The notes under the pieces: model-generated
What the model was told of the DNA's origin: nothing
The model's input: only the letters and a program-made list of their open reading frames with translations
Database searches by the model: none
Part shown: positions 28,620-37,113 of the stretch, one piece after another
Layout: every line of letters begins with the position of its first letter
How positions within the stretch are numbered: the first letter of the stretch is position 1
Source: Alphaproteobacteria bacterium
Lineage (GTDB): Bacteria > Pseudomonadota > Alphaproteobacteria > Micropepsales > Micropepsaceae
Assembly (NCBI GenBank): GCA_015654635.1
Contig: JAATGP010000023.1
Span: 21,855 to 85,854 of the forward strand
DNA length: 64,000 nucleotides
Direction of reading: 5' to 3'
Program-made: the position numbers and the translations under genes

Positions 28620-28790
28620 CTATTCTGCAGGGGTAAGGGGCGTTCGCTGCAGCCATAGTCTCGCGCCCCCAGCAAGCGAGCTTAGGGGGAGCCCACGTCA
28701 ACTTGTTTCCATCGAGCATACAAGCGAAGGCTGGCGGAACCGGCCTCCCCTCTCGGCGTTAGAAACAGCGACCTCTGAAGGGAGACATCT

Positions 28791-29072
28791 ATGCGATCTC
28801 TGAAAAACGCCGCAGCCGTGACGGCAATTGCAATGTTCGCGGCTACCGGCAGTCTCATCGCCACCGCCCAGCCTGCCGCCGCCCGCATTGCCTGTAATGC
28901 CGAAGGCGATTGCTGGCATACCGACAAGACCTACCATTATGACCGCGGCGTCAAAGTCGTGGTCCATCCCGATAGCTGGTACTTCCATCAAAGCTGGGAC
29001 AAGGACCATCGCTATCATGAACATCATGACGACCGTGGCTATTACCGCAACGGCGCCTGGGTGCACTTCTAA
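28791..29072 (+). CDS. Small secreted His/Tyr/Asp-rich protein
   Basis: 93 residues with a clear signal peptide (AAAVTAIAMFAATGSLIATA, then AQPAAA). The mature part is short, with Cys residues in IACNAEGDCWHT, then a cluster rich in His, Asp, Tyr and Trp (KDHRYHEHHDDRGYYRNGAW). The His/Asp cluster could bind metal, but that is a guess. GGGAGACATCT precedes the ATG. I do not recognise a characterised family. Confidence 0.7.
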   Translation: MRSLKNAAAVTAIAMFAATGSLIATAQPAAARIACNAEGDCWHTDKTYHYDRGVKVVVHPDSWYFHQSWDKDHRYHEHHDDRGYYRNGAWVHF

Positions 29073-29087
29073 GGCCCGACCGCGCGG

Positions 29088-29200
29088 CTCAGCATGACGG
29101 AAGGATGAGCAAAAATAATCCCGTCATGCTGAGGTGCTCCGCGCGCAATTGCGGCCACAGCAGGTCTGCGCCATTCGGGCGCGGAGCCTCGAAGCACGCC
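29088..29200 (+). repeat. Intergenic inverted-repeat element, GTCATGCTGAG type
   Basis: CTCAGCATGACGG (29088-29100) faces CCGTCATGCTGAG (29121-29133). It is followed by GTGCTCCGCGC and its partner GCGCGGAGCCTCGAAGCAC at 29179-29197. It shares both halves with the element at 15155-15287. It lies between the 3' ends of two convergent genes and may terminate both. Confidence 0.65.
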
Positions 29201-29208
29201 AGATTTCT

Positions 29209-29934
29209 TTACTGCGTCAGCGCTTTCTCGACAGCTTGTGCCAAACTTAATCCCGCATAATCTTGCGCCCCAAACAGGCGGCCGCTGACGCCATCGTTCA
29301 GTACCGCTGGCACTAGGGCGGCAGGTATCACGCTGGCGGGATCGTTGGGGGCTTTGGGGCCGCCCAGATCGGTGCGCAGCCAGCCGGGATCGAGCAGATT
29401 CATCGCAACGCCGGTGCCTTTCAGCATCGGGGTGAAGTCGCGCACGAATTTGTCGACCGCCGCTTTTGAAATTGCGTAAGCCGTCAGTTGCGGCTCGTTG
29501 ACGATGCCCGAGGTAACATTGATCACCCGGCCCCATTTGCGCGCCAGCATCGGGGGCACCAGGCGGTGGCATATCCGCGCCAGAGCAATGACATTGACCT
29601 CGAAACTTTTGCGGAAATCTTCCGCCGGAATGTCCCAGGGATTGTCACGCCACGGCGTCATGATGGCCGCATTGTTGTAGACAATATCGATCTCGTGGTT
29701 CAGCGCCGCATCCAGCATGGCATCGACCTGTGCCTGATCCGATAGCTCCCCGCCCACGCTGACAACGTGCACGCCCAACTCTTCCAGCTTGCGGGCCAGC
29801 GTATGCGTATGGGCGGCATCCCGGCTGTGCAGCACCAGATTGCAGCCGAGCTTGGCCAAGCCTTCGCTGACATGCACGCCGACGCCGCGGCTGGCGCCGG
29901 TCACCAGTGCCCATTTGCCTTGAAGCGTTTGCAT
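29209..29934 (-). CDS. Short-chain dehydrogenase/reductase
   Basis: 241 residues, classical SDR. Cofactor motif ALVTGASRGVGVHVSEGL, structural motif YNNAAIM, and catalytic Ser (VTSGIVNEP region) with YAISKAAVDKF giving Tyr-x3-Lys. The early Arg (TGASRG) and the later HSRDAAHT suggest NADP preference. The substrate is unknown. It starts 15 nt beyond the purK stop on the same strand, so it may be a distal member of the purE-purK transcript. Confidence 0.87.
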   Translation of the reverse strand: MQTLQGKWALVTGASRGVGVHVSEGLAKLGCNLVLHSRDAAHTHTLARKLEELGVHVVSVGGELSDQAQVDAMLDAALNHEIDIVYNNAAIMTPWRDNPWDIPAEDFRKSFEVNVIALARICHRLVPPMLARKWGRVINVTSGIVNEPQLTAYAISKAAVDKFVRDFTPMLKGTGVAMNLLDPGWLRTDLGGPKAPNDPASVIPAALVPAVLNDGVSGRLFGAQDYAGLSLAQAVEKALTQ

Positions 29935-29949
29935 CGGGAGATTCCTTCT

Positions 29950-31011
29950 TCAGCCCTTCGGCGTGATCCAATTGACATGGCCCATTTTGCGGCCGGGGCG
30001 GATGTCGCGTTTGCCATAAAGATGCAGGGCGCCGCCGTTTTGCGACAGGGCCTGCCAGTCGGCAGCTTCTTCGCCGATCAGGTTTTGCATCACCGCATCG
30101 CTATGGCGCGCGGGATTGCCCAAGGTCCAGCCCGCCACCGCACGGATATGCTGCTCGAACTGGCTGACCAGACAGGCATCCATGGTCCAATGCCCTGAAT
30201 TATGCACCCGCGGGGCGATCTCGTTGACGATCAGGGTGCCGTCTTTGCCGACAAACAGTTCCACCGCAAACACGCCGATATAATCGAGGCCCTCGCCAAT
30301 GCTGCGGGCGATATGCAGCGCGTTTTCCGCCGCCTCCGCTGAGAGCGGCGAGGGCACGGTGGAGCGGTGCAGAATATGATTGCGATGCACATTGTGCGGC
30401 GGGTCATAGGCGGCAAAGCTGCCATCGCTGCCCCGCGCCGCGATGATCGAGGCCTCATAGGCAAAATCGACAAAGCGTTCGGCGATGCAAGGCACGCCGC
30501 CCAATTTTTCAAAGGCCGTCACGGCTTCTGCCGCCGTCGCCACCATGGCCTGGCCTTTGCCGTCATAACCAAAGCGCCGCGTCTTGAGCACCGAGGGCCC
30601 TTGCACTTGGGCCGCGTCTTCGGCCGTCGCCACGGCCAAGAATTGCGGCGTCTTCAGCCCCAGCGAGGCGATGAAGTTTTTCTCCAGCAGGCGGTCTTGC
30701 GTCAGCGCCAGGGCCCGTTCGTTGGGGCGTAAGGCGACGCGGGAGGCGACAAACGCCGCTGTCTCCGCCGGCACGTTTTCGAATTCATAGGTCACCGCAT
30801 CGCAGGCCCCGGCGAAACGGGCCAGAGCTTCGGTGTCGGTGTAAGCCGCCAGCGTATGAGCGGTGGCGACCTCGAACCCGGGCGCCTCGGCCTTGTCGCA
30901 ATAGACGTGGGTTTTCAGGCCCAGCCGCGCTGCGGAAAGGCTCAGCATGCGCGCCAGCTGGCCGCCGCCCAGAATGCCGATGGTGCCGCCAGGGGGAACG
31001 GGACTGCTCAT
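29950..31011 (-). CDS. purK: N5-carboxyaminoimidazole ribonucleotide synthase
   Basis: 353 residues from the ATG at 31011, which overlaps the purE stop (ATGA). ATP-grasp enzyme converting AIR plus bicarbonate to N5-CAIR. Seen: [35 protein letters not shown] and the metal-binding [15 protein letters not shown]. It is translationally coupled to purE. Confidence 0.95.
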   Translation of the reverse strand: MSSPVPPGGTIGILGGGQLARMLSLSAARLGLKTHVYCDKAEAPGFEVATAHTLAAYTDTEALARFAGACDAVTYEFENVPAETAAFVASRVALRPNERALALTQDRLLEKNFIASLGLKTPQFLAVATAEDAAQVQGPSVLKTRRFGYDGKGQAMVATAAEAVTAFEKLGGVPCIAERFVDFAYEASIIAARGSDGSFAAYDPPHNVHRNHILHRSTVPSPLSAEAAENALHIARSIGEGLDYIGVFAVELFVGKDGTLIVNEIAPRVHNSGHWTMDACLVSQFEQHIRAVAGWTLGNPARHSDAVMQNLIGEEAADWQALSQNGGALHLYGKRDIRPGRKMGHVNWITPKG

Positions 31012-31487
31012 GCTTCGGGGGTTTCGGGCACGCCGTCGGTCTGGGCTTGGCGCCACGCCGCCAGCCGCGCCGCTACAGCGGGATCCGACAGCGCCAGGAT
31101 GGCGGCGGCAAAGAGGGCCGCGTTCTTGGCGCCTGCCTCACCTATGGCAAAGGTGGCCACCGGCACGCCGCCCGGCATCTGCACGATGGAATAAAGGCTA
31201 TCCAAGCCCTTCAACGCCTTGGATTCGACCGGCACGCCCAGCACCGGCAATGGGGTCATGGCGGCGGTCATGCCGGGCAGATGGGCCGACCCGCCGGCAC
31301 CGGCGATAATGATTTTCAGGCCACGCCCGGCGGCTGTCTTGGCATAATCCGCCATCCGGTCGGGGGTGCGGTGGGCGGAGATGATTTTGGTCTCGAAGGC
31401 GATGCCCAATGCGTCCAGAATGGCGGCGGCAGGCTTCAGGGTGGGCCAATCAGACCCGCTTCCCATGATGATACCAACTTGCGGCAT
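31008..31487 (-). CDS. purE: N5-carboxyaminoimidazole ribonucleotide mutase
   Basis: 159 residues from the ATG at 31487 ([18 protein letters not shown]). It converts N5-CAIR to CAIR, the next purine step after PurK. The active-site elements SAHRTPDRM and [14 protein letters not shown] are conserved. The C-terminus is extended by a few residues beyond the usual end. It is divergent from the diguanylate cyclase gene across 135 bp, in which I saw no 6S RNA or riboswitch. Confidence 0.95.
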   Translation of the reverse strand: MPQVGIIMGSGSDWPTLKPAAAILDALGIAFETKIISAHRTPDRMADYAKTAAGRGLKIIIAGAGGSAHLPGMTAAMTPLPVLGVPVESKALKGLDSLYSIVQMPGGVPVATFAIGEAGAKNAALFAAAILALSDPAVAARLAAWRQAQTDGVPETPEA

Positions 31488-31622
31488 ACTGGCTTTCCGA
31501 ATCGCGCGCTGTTTGAAGGCTTGTTTATAGGGGCGGCAGAGCACAGCGAAAAGTGTTGTGGCGCCGCGTTAATACTTTATTGGGGAAGATAAGCGAATTC
31601 TTAACGAACGGCTGAGGTCGGC

Positions 31623-32336
31623 ATGAAGATCGAAAAGACCAGCACGCCCCGCTCGGTAGGGGCCACGGCTTATGCCCGCGCCGCCAAAGCTGCCGATACG
31701 GTGCAGGCGCCGCCGCCGGTTACCGCTGCGGCCAGTGTGCTCGGCATTCCGGAAGCCGAATTCACCCCGCGGGTGCGCGACGCCATCATGACCCTGATGG
31801 GCGAGGTCGATAACCTGCGCAAAGAGCTGCAAAAAACGCAGGAACGGCTGGAAGCGGTGGAAAAGACCGCCGATCAGGATCACCTTTTGCCGCTTTTGAA
31901 CCGCCGTGCCTTTGTCCGCGAGCTGACCCGCTATATTTCCTTTGCGGGCCGCTACGGCACCCCGGCGACACTGCTCTATTTCGACCTCGACGGCTTCAAA
32001 CAGGTCAACGACACCTATGGCCACGCCGCGGGCGATGCCGTGCTGGGCCATTTCGCCGACACGCTTCTGGCCCAAACCCGCGACAGCGACGTGGTGGGTA
32101 GGCTGGGCGGCGACGAATTCGGCGTGCTCCTTGCCCATGCTACGGTGGCGCAAGGCCGCGTCAAAGCCGATCTTCTGGCCAGGAATTTGGAAGCCAGCCC
32201 GACACAATGGCAAGGCCAGCCGATTCCCATCGCCTTTTCCTACGGTGCTTTTGAACTCAAAGGCGACGACACCCCCGACCTCGCCATGGCTCGAGCCGAC
32301 GAAGCGATGTACGCGCAGAAAAAGGGCAGCCGATAG
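31623..32336 (+). CDS. GGDEF-domain diguanylate cyclase
   Basis: 237 residues. An Ala/Pro-rich N-terminus and a short coiled coil (about 55-85) lead to a complete GGDEF domain. The active site is LGGDEFGVLL, and an RxxD inhibitory site (RDSD) lies five residues before it, so product inhibition is likely. FDLDGFKQVNDTYGHAAGD supplies metal and base contacts. No transmembrane or receiver domain. Likely makes c-di-GMP that bears on flagellum and pilus behaviour. Its stop codon abuts that of the convergent ydcH-like gene. Confidence 0.9.
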   Translation: MKIEKTSTPRSVGATAYARAAKAADTVQAPPPVTAAASVLGIPEAEFTPRVRDAIMTLMGEVDNLRKELQKTQERLEAVEKTADQDHLLPLLNRRAFVRELTRYISFAGRYGTPATLLYFDLDGFKQVNDTYGHAAGDAVLGHFADTLLAQTRDSDVVGRLGGDEFGVLLAHATVAQGRVKADLLARNLEASPTQWQGQPIPIAFSYGAFELKGDDTPDLAMARADEAMYAQKKGSR

Positions 32337-32549
32337 CTACGCGATAATATCCGGCAGAAGCTCGTTCTCGATCTGGGCGATCTGATCTTTCAGTTGCAGC
32401 TTGCGCTTTTTCAGCCGCGTCAGCTGCATGATATCGGGATGGGCCACCAAGGCATCGATCGCGGTATCGAGGTCGCGATGTTCCTGGGTCAGTTCGGCCA
32501 GTTTGGCACGCAACGCCACCTGTTCCGGGGCCGTGACTTGGCTCGTCAT
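32337..32549 (-). CDS. YdcH/DUF465 family small coiled-coil protein
   Basis: 70 residues from the ATG at 32549. A helical hairpin rich in Lys and Glu: LAELTQEHRDLDTAIDALVA, then LTRLKKRKLQLKDQIAQIE. The His-Pro in the turn (VAHPDIM) is typical of DUF465. It starts 1 nt after the ubiX stop, so it is co-transcribed with ubiX. Function unknown. Confidence 0.85.
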   Translation of the reverse strand: MTSQVTAPEQVALRAKLAELTQEHRDLDTAIDALVAHPDIMQLTRLKKRKLQLKDQIAQIENELLPDIIA

Positions 32550-32550
32550 C

Positions 32551-33165
32551 TTAGGGCTTAGCCTTTGTTTTTGGGACTGGACCATCCCAGCGTTTGGCTT
32601 TGGCCCAATGATACCCGAAACAGTCGAGAATGCGTCCCACGAAATGGTCGACCAGATCTTCCAAACTGTCTGGGGCAGCATAGAAGGCGGGAACCGGCGG
32701 CAGGATGATGGCGCCCATTTCGGTCAGGGCCGTCATGGTCCGCAAATGGCCCAGATGCAATGGAGTTTCGCGCACCGCCAGCACCAGGCGGCGGCGTTCC
32801 TTCAGGGTGACGTCGGCGGCGCGGGTCAAAAGCGTGGTGGTAACGCCCGTGGCGATCTCGCTCATGCTGCGCACCGAGCAGGGGGCCACCACCATGCCTT
32901 TGACCGCAAAGCTGCCCGAGGCGATGGAAGCGGCCACATCGCCGGCAGCATAATGATGGTCGGCTTTGGCCAGTACCGATTTGAGATTGAGTTTCGTCTC
33001 AAGCGAGAGCGTCAGTTGTGCCGCTTTGCTGATCACCAGATGCGATTCGACCCCTATATCTCTTAATGCATCGAGCAAACGAACGCCGTAAACGACGCCT
33101 GAAGCGCCGGAAATCCCGACCACAAGGCGCTCTTTGACAGCTGTATTCGTTTGGCTTTTCCGCAT
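32551..33165 (-). CDS. ubiX: Flavin prenyltransferase UbiX
   Basis: 204 residues. It makes prenylated FMN for the UbiD decarboxylase, usually in ubiquinone synthesis. Seen: the FMN-binding VVGISGASGVVYGVRLL, GMVVAPCSVRSMSEIATG and the conserved RRLVLAVRETPLHLGHL. No ubiD is in the window. It precedes a ydcH-like gene on the same strand and diverges from another. Confidence 0.93.
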   Translation of the reverse strand: MRKSQTNTAVKERLVVGISGASGVVYGVRLLDALRDIGVESHLVISKAAQLTLSLETKLNLKSVLAKADHHYAAGDVAASIASGSFAVKGMVVAPCSVRSMSEIATGVTTTLLTRAADVTLKERRRLVLAVRETPLHLGHLRTMTALTEMGAIILPPVPAFYAAPDSLEDLVDHFVGRILDCFGYHWAKAKRWDGPVPKTKAKP

Positions 33166-33267
33166 TCCTTTTCCTTTACAGCTCGTAAGGGATTACGCAA
33201 AGAGGCTGGTGACAGAACGATGACTTGGTGGTTTACTTTCTGGCGCCACTCAAGACTGAGGTCGCGC

Positions 33268-33441
33268 ATGTTACAGCCAGGACATATCCAAGAGTTGTCC
33301 GAAAAACATCAAAAGCTCGAAGATCTGATCTCCACCGAAATGGCCCATCCCGATTGGAACGAAACCCGGGTTGCGGCACTCAAAAAGCAAAAACTCCGCA
33401 TCAAGGACGAGTTGGAACGCTTAAGAAGCGATCTTCACTGA
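33268..33441 (+). CDS. Second YdcH/DUF465-like small protein
   Basis: 57 residues from the ATG at 33268 (MLQPGHIQELSEKHQKLEDL). The pattern matches DUF465: a first helix, a turn with His-Pro (MAHPDWNE), and a second Lys/Glu helix (LKKQKLRIKDELERLR). Upstream in-frame starts back to 33151 lack family similarity. It is divergent from ubiX, so ubiX is flanked by two members of this family. Confidence 0.75.
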   Translation: MLQPGHIQELSEKHQKLEDLISTEMAHPDWNETRVAALKKQKLRIKDELERLRSDLH

Positions 33442-33481
33442 ATACGCATGCTATGGACCGGGCACGCGCTTTCGCCGCCTC

Positions 33482-34705
33482 TTAAGACGGTGCGCGTGCC
33501 ACCGGTCTGATCAGCGCAAACAGCAGCGCTGCCAGCACCAAACATAAGGCAGAGGCCAAGAAGGCCGCCCCCGGAAAATAGACCGGCGCTTGGCGGCTTG
33601 AAAAATACGCAAACAAATTGCCGAGCATCAGCGGCGACACCACCGAGGTCAGTCCGCCCAAGCTGGTGAGCGCGCCTTGCAGCTCGCCTTGTTCTTTGGG
33701 GCCCACTTCGCGGGACATGATGGCATTGACGGCCGGCATGGCCAGCGACATCAGCGCAAAGGGCAGCATGAAGGCGAAGATCATCCAGCCCTTGGTGGAG
33801 AAGGCATAGCCCGCGAAGCTGAGCGCTCCGCCCATCAAGCCGAAATAAACGGCCCGCCGCTCGCCGATCCGCGGCACCAGCCGCGGCAATGTCGAATAGC
33901 CGATCGTCACGATGATGCCGACCGCCACCAGCGAATAGCCCACCTGTCTCGGTCCCCAGCCGAATTTTTCCATGGTGTAATAGCTGAACACCACGGGGTT
34001 GGCATCGTGGGCGATCCGCATCAGCACCAGCACGGCGCAAAGCGGCAGGATGACGGGAAAGCGCCGCAGCACCAACAACGCGCCCAACGGATTGGCCCGC
34101 CAGATTTCGAATGGACGGCGGTTTTCCTGCAAGTGCGATTCCTTCAGCACCAAGAGGCCATAAAGCGCATTGGCAAAACCGCATGCCGCCGCCGCGAAGA
34201 AGGGAAGGCGCACGCCATATTCACCGATAACCCCGCCCAGCGCGGGCCCCACCACGAAGCCGATGCCGAAAGCCGCTCCCACCAAGCCGAAATTCTGCGC
34301 CCGCCTCTCCGGCGGGGTGATATCGGCAATATAGGCGGCAGCAGTGGTATAGCTCGCGCCGCTGAAGCCGGAGAGCAGCCGTCCGGCGAACAACCAGCCG
34401 ATGCTCGGAGCAAAGCCCATGATGGTGTAGTCGATGCCGATGCCGACGAGAGACAAGATCAGAATCGGCCGCCGCCCGAAACGGTCACTCAAATTGCCCA
34501 GCAAGGGCGAAAACAGGAACATCATTCCGGCATAGGAAAAGCTCAGCCAGGCGCCATAGCGGGCGGCGTCGTCCATGCCGCCATGGACCAGCGTGGCGAT
34601 CAGCTTGGGCAGCACCGGCAGGATGATGCCGAGGCCCATGGAATCGATCAGTATCGTGATGAAAATGAATACGAGCGCGTGTTTGCCCGCCTGTTGCCCG
34701 CCCAT
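33482..34705 (-). CDS. MFS transporter, TetA-like (drug:H+ antiporter 1)
   Basis: 407 residues with 12 predicted transmembrane helices. Motif A is [17 protein letters not shown], and the helix 5 motif-C region is [16 protein letters not shown]. The N-terminal signature ([20 protein letters not shown]) is that of TetA-class tetracycline exporters, but the substrate cannot be read from sequence. It lies 125 nt downstream of acr3 on the same strand and could be a late member of the arsenic operon or independent. Confidence 0.88.
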   Translation of the reverse strand: MGGQQAGKHALVFIFITILIDSMGLGIILPVLPKLIATLVHGGMDDAARYGAWLSFSYAGMMFLFSPLLGNLSDRFGRRPILILSLVGIGIDYTIMGFAPSIGWLFAGRLLSGFSGASYTTAAAYIADITPPERRAQNFGLVGAAFGIGFVVGPALGGVIGEYGVRLPFFAAAACGFANALYGLLVLKESHLQENRRPFEIWRANPLGALLVLRRFPVILPLCAVLVLMRIAHDANPVVFSYYTMEKFGWGPRQVGYSLVAVGIIVTIGYSTLPRLVPRIGERRAVYFGLMGGALSFAGYAFSTKGWMIFAFMLPFALMSLAMPAVNAIMSREVGPKEQGELQGALTSLGGLTSVVSPLMLGNLFAYFSSRQAPVYFPGAAFLASALCLVLAALLFALIRPVARAPS

Positions 34706-34830
34706 GCCCTGCCCTTAGAGCGCTTTCTGTGGGAAAACCCAACGCCGTCCGAAAGCGCAACAATAATGATTCTAAAGCTTCGGCAAGCTGACAGAGGCGG
34801 GTGCCCGAGGCAAGGAGTGTGGTGCGTCTC

Positions 34831-35862
34831 TTAGCGCAACACGCGGCCCTCGTACCAGCCCTTGGAGCGGTTGACGAGTGCCACCACCGACAGCATCACC
34901 GGCACCTCGATCAAAACCCCCACCACCGTGGCAAGCGCCGCGCCGGATTGAAAGCCGAACAGGCTGATGGCGGCGGCCACCGCCAGCTCGAAAAAGTTCG
35001 AAGCACCGATCAGCGCCGAGGGGCCGGCCACACAATGCTGCTCGCCGCTCCAGCGATTCAACAAATAGGCGAGCCCGGCGTTAAAGTAGACCTGAATCAG
35101 AATCGGCACCGCGAGAAGCGCGATCACCACAGGCTGGGCGATAATTTGCTCACCCTGAAAACCGAACAGCAGAACCAGGGTCGCAAGCAATGCCAGCAGC
35201 GAGACCGGCGACAGACGCTGCAGAAGTCCCGCCAGCGCCGTCCTGCCCTCCGACGCCAACACGGCGCGGCGCACGATCTGGGCCAGGATCACGGGCACAA
35301 CAATATAAAGGACGACGGAAAGGGCCGGCGTATCCCAAGGCACACTGATCGCCGAAAGCCCCAACAGCAATGCCACAAGGGGCGCGAAGGCGACCACCAT
35401 GATGACATCGTTCAGCGCCACTTGACTGAGTGTAAAATGCGGCTCGCCTTTGGTCAGGTTCGACCACACAAACACCATCGCCGTGCAGGGTGCTGCAGCC
35501 AGCAGGATCAGCCCGGCGATATAGCTGTCGATCTGTGCCGCGGGCAGCAGCGGGCGGAACAACCAGCCGATAAACAGCCACCCGAGCAGCGCCATTGAAA
35601 ATGGCTTCACCGCCCAGTTGATGAACAGCGTCACGCCGATGCCACGCCAATGCTGGCCGACCTCCTTCAGCGCCGCAAAATCGATTTTGAGCAGCATGGG
35701 AATGATCATCAGCCAGATCAGCCCCGCCACCGGCAGATTGACTTTGGCAAGCGCTACACCGCCGATGGCTTGAAAGACGCTTGGCATGAGCTGGCCCAGC
35801 GCAATTCCGGCGATAATGCACAGTCCGACCCAAACGGTCAGATAGCGTTCAAAGGCCGACAT
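34831..35862 (-). CDS. acr3: ACR3-family arsenite efflux permease
   Basis: 343 residues, ten predicted membrane segments. It exports arsenite. The conserved Cys of the family is in LILLAAAPCTAMVFVWS, followed by SQVALNDVIMVVAFAP and the Glu-bearing IGASNFFELAVAAAI. It starts 3 nt after the arsC::arsN2 fusion, so it is the third gene of an arsR-led operon. Confidence 0.93.
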   Translation of the reverse strand: MSAFERYLTVWVGLCIIAGIALGQLMPSVFQAIGGVALAKVNLPVAGLIWLMIIPMLLKIDFAALKEVGQHWRGIGVTLFINWAVKPFSMALLGWLFIGWLFRPLLPAAQIDSYIAGLILLAAAPCTAMVFVWSNLTKGEPHFTLSQVALNDVIMVVAFAPLVALLLGLSAISVPWDTPALSVVLYIVVPVILAQIVRRAVLASEGRTALAGLLQRLSPVSLLALLATLVLLFGFQGEQIIAQPVVIALLAVPILIQVYFNAGLAYLLNRWSGEQHCVAGPSALIGASNFFELAVAAAISLFGFQSGAALATVVGVLIEVPVMLSVVALVNRSKGWYEGRVLR

Positions 35863-35865
35863 GGT

Positions 35866-36693
35866 TCAAAATCCAAGCTTGCGGGAAAGAAGAATGGCGG
35901 TGGAGGGACACAAACCTTTGGCCTCCTGCGTCGCGAGAATAGCCGCTGGCGCCGCACGGCGTTCGCTCACCTTGAAACCGAGCTGGACAAAGAACGGTTC
36001 GGCGGTGGTGGTCAGCAACCAAGCCCGCCGTGCCCCTTCGCGGAAAGCCCTGTAGAGCAGCAATGGCACCAGATTGCGCCCCAGCCGCTGACCGCGCAAC
36101 GCTTCGGGCACCACGATGGAGCGCAGCAATACGTCGTCGCCACAACGCTCATAGCCGCCGAAGCCAACCGGCGCGCCCGCCAGCGTGCTGTAAGCAAAAA
36201 ATTGTTGTCCGGCTCCGTTCAAATCGCTGGTCGGCAGTTTCGCCGTCATCAGGGCTGCGATCAATGCAGGCTCGCTGCCGGCAACAACCCGATCGCGCAG
36301 GAACGGCGCGCCATCTTCCTTGGTGAGGCTGGCATGAAAGTCCGGCGGCAACAAATCGAGAGCCACATCCGAGGGCCGGCACAGCGCCACGCCGCGCTCG
36401 GTTTGCACCATTGGGCGGTTGAGCAAGATGGGATGGGCCCGCATCGCCTCCAGCAAAGTCTCGTCGCTCAGGTCGGGATTGTCGAGGCCCAGTTCGCTGT
36501 AAGGCGTGCCCTTCTTGCGCAACACATCGCGAACCGAAAGGCCCGCCCGCGCAATCAAACTCTGCAAGGTCTCTTGAGACGGCACCGCTTCCAGATATTC
36601 GATGACCGTAACCTCTGCGCCGCTCTCGTGCAGCAGCGCCAGCGTATTGCGCGAGGTGCCGCAATCGGGGTTGTGATAGATGGTCAGGCGCAT
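35866..36693 (-). CDS. arsC: Fusion of ArsC arsenate reductase and ArsN2-like GNAT acetyltransferase
   Basis: 275 residues from the ATG at 36693. Residues 1 to about 115 are a glutaredoxin-coupled ArsC: IYHNPDCGTSRNTL with catalytic Cys11, then ILLNRPMVQTERGVALCRPS with the substrate Arg residues. From about residue 135 a GNAT domain follows, with FFAYSTLAGAPVGFGGYER and the acyl-CoA loop EALRGQRLGRNLVPLLLY. This second part resembles ArsN2 acetyltransferases of ars operons. The frame is continuous with no internal stop. It lies between arsR and acr3. Confidence 0.88.
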   Translation of the reverse strand: MRLTIYHNPDCGTSRNTLALLHESGAEVTVIEYLEAVPSQETLQSLIARAGLSVRDVLRKKGTPYSELGLDNPDLSDETLLEAMRAHPILLNRPMVQTERGVALCRPSDVALDLLPPDFHASLTKEDGAPFLRDRVVAGSEPALIAALMTAKLPTSDLNGAGQQFFAYSTLAGAPVGFGGYERCGDDVLLRSIVVPEALRGQRLGRNLVPLLLYRAFREGARRAWLLTTTAEPFFVQLGFKVSERRAAPAAILATQEAKGLCPSTAILLSRKLGF

Positions 36694-36706
36694 CGGTGGC
36701 CTCCTC

Positions 36707-37054
36707 TCAGCAGCAGGTGATTTTTCCGGGCTCGACCACTTGGTTGCGCGTGCAACATTCGGCATAGAGGAAGGCGAGCAGGTCCTGCAGCGCTTGGGTG
36801 TCGGCGGCATAGCGCAGAAACACCCCCTCGCGCGTCACGCCGACGAGGCCTTCATGCTTCAGCTTGTCGAGGTGATGGGAGAGGGTGGAGTTCGGGATGC
36901 CGAGTTCCTCGCCAATCTCGCCCACAACCATGCCGACGGGATGGGCGGCTAACAGCAGACGCATGATCCGCAAGCGCGGCTCCGTCCCCATGGCGGAGAG
37001 CATGTCGGCATAGTGCGCAAGCTCGTTTTCGACCATTTCGGTCTTCATTTCCAT
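36707..37054 (-). CDS. arsR: ArsR-family arsenite-responsive repressor
   Basis: 115 residues from the ATG at 37054; ATGs at 37048 and 37036 are in frame. Winged helix with LGIPNSTLSHHLDKLKHEGL as recognition helix. The ELCVCD metal site of the E. coli type is absent. Instead Cys residues lie at the C-terminus (YAECCTRN and a final ITCC), as in the ArsR subtype where C-terminal vicinal Cys bind As(III). It heads arsR - arsC::arsN2 - acr3. A palindrome overlaps its start. Confidence 0.9.
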   Translation of the reverse strand: MEMKTEMVENELAHYADMLSAMGTEPRLRIMRLLLAAHPVGMVVGEIGEELGIPNSTLSHHLDKLKHEGLVGVTREGVFLRYAADTQALQDLLAFLYAECCTRNQVVEPGKITCC

Positions 37055-37074
37055 ATTTCTATATATATGGAAAT
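37047..37074 (-). promoter_or_regulatory. Palindromic ArsR operator overlapping the arsR start
   Basis: Perfect 10-bp inverted repeats ATTTCCATAT (37047-37056) and ATATGGAAAT (37065-37074) with an 8-bp A/T spacer. The element spans the first arsR codons and contains TATATA, a likely -10 box. Length and symmetry fit an ArsR-dimer site, giving autorepression. If the promoter lies here, the ATG at 37036 may be the real start. Confidence 0.75.
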
Positions 37075-37113
37075 ACTGAACGTCAAGAAGTAACCCCGCA
37101 GACGATTATCAGC

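Noticed and set aside
31488..31622. Possible 6S RNA near purE
   Set aside because: In some alphaproteobacteria a 6S RNA lies near purEK, but I could not trace a long imperfect hairpin with a central bubble here.
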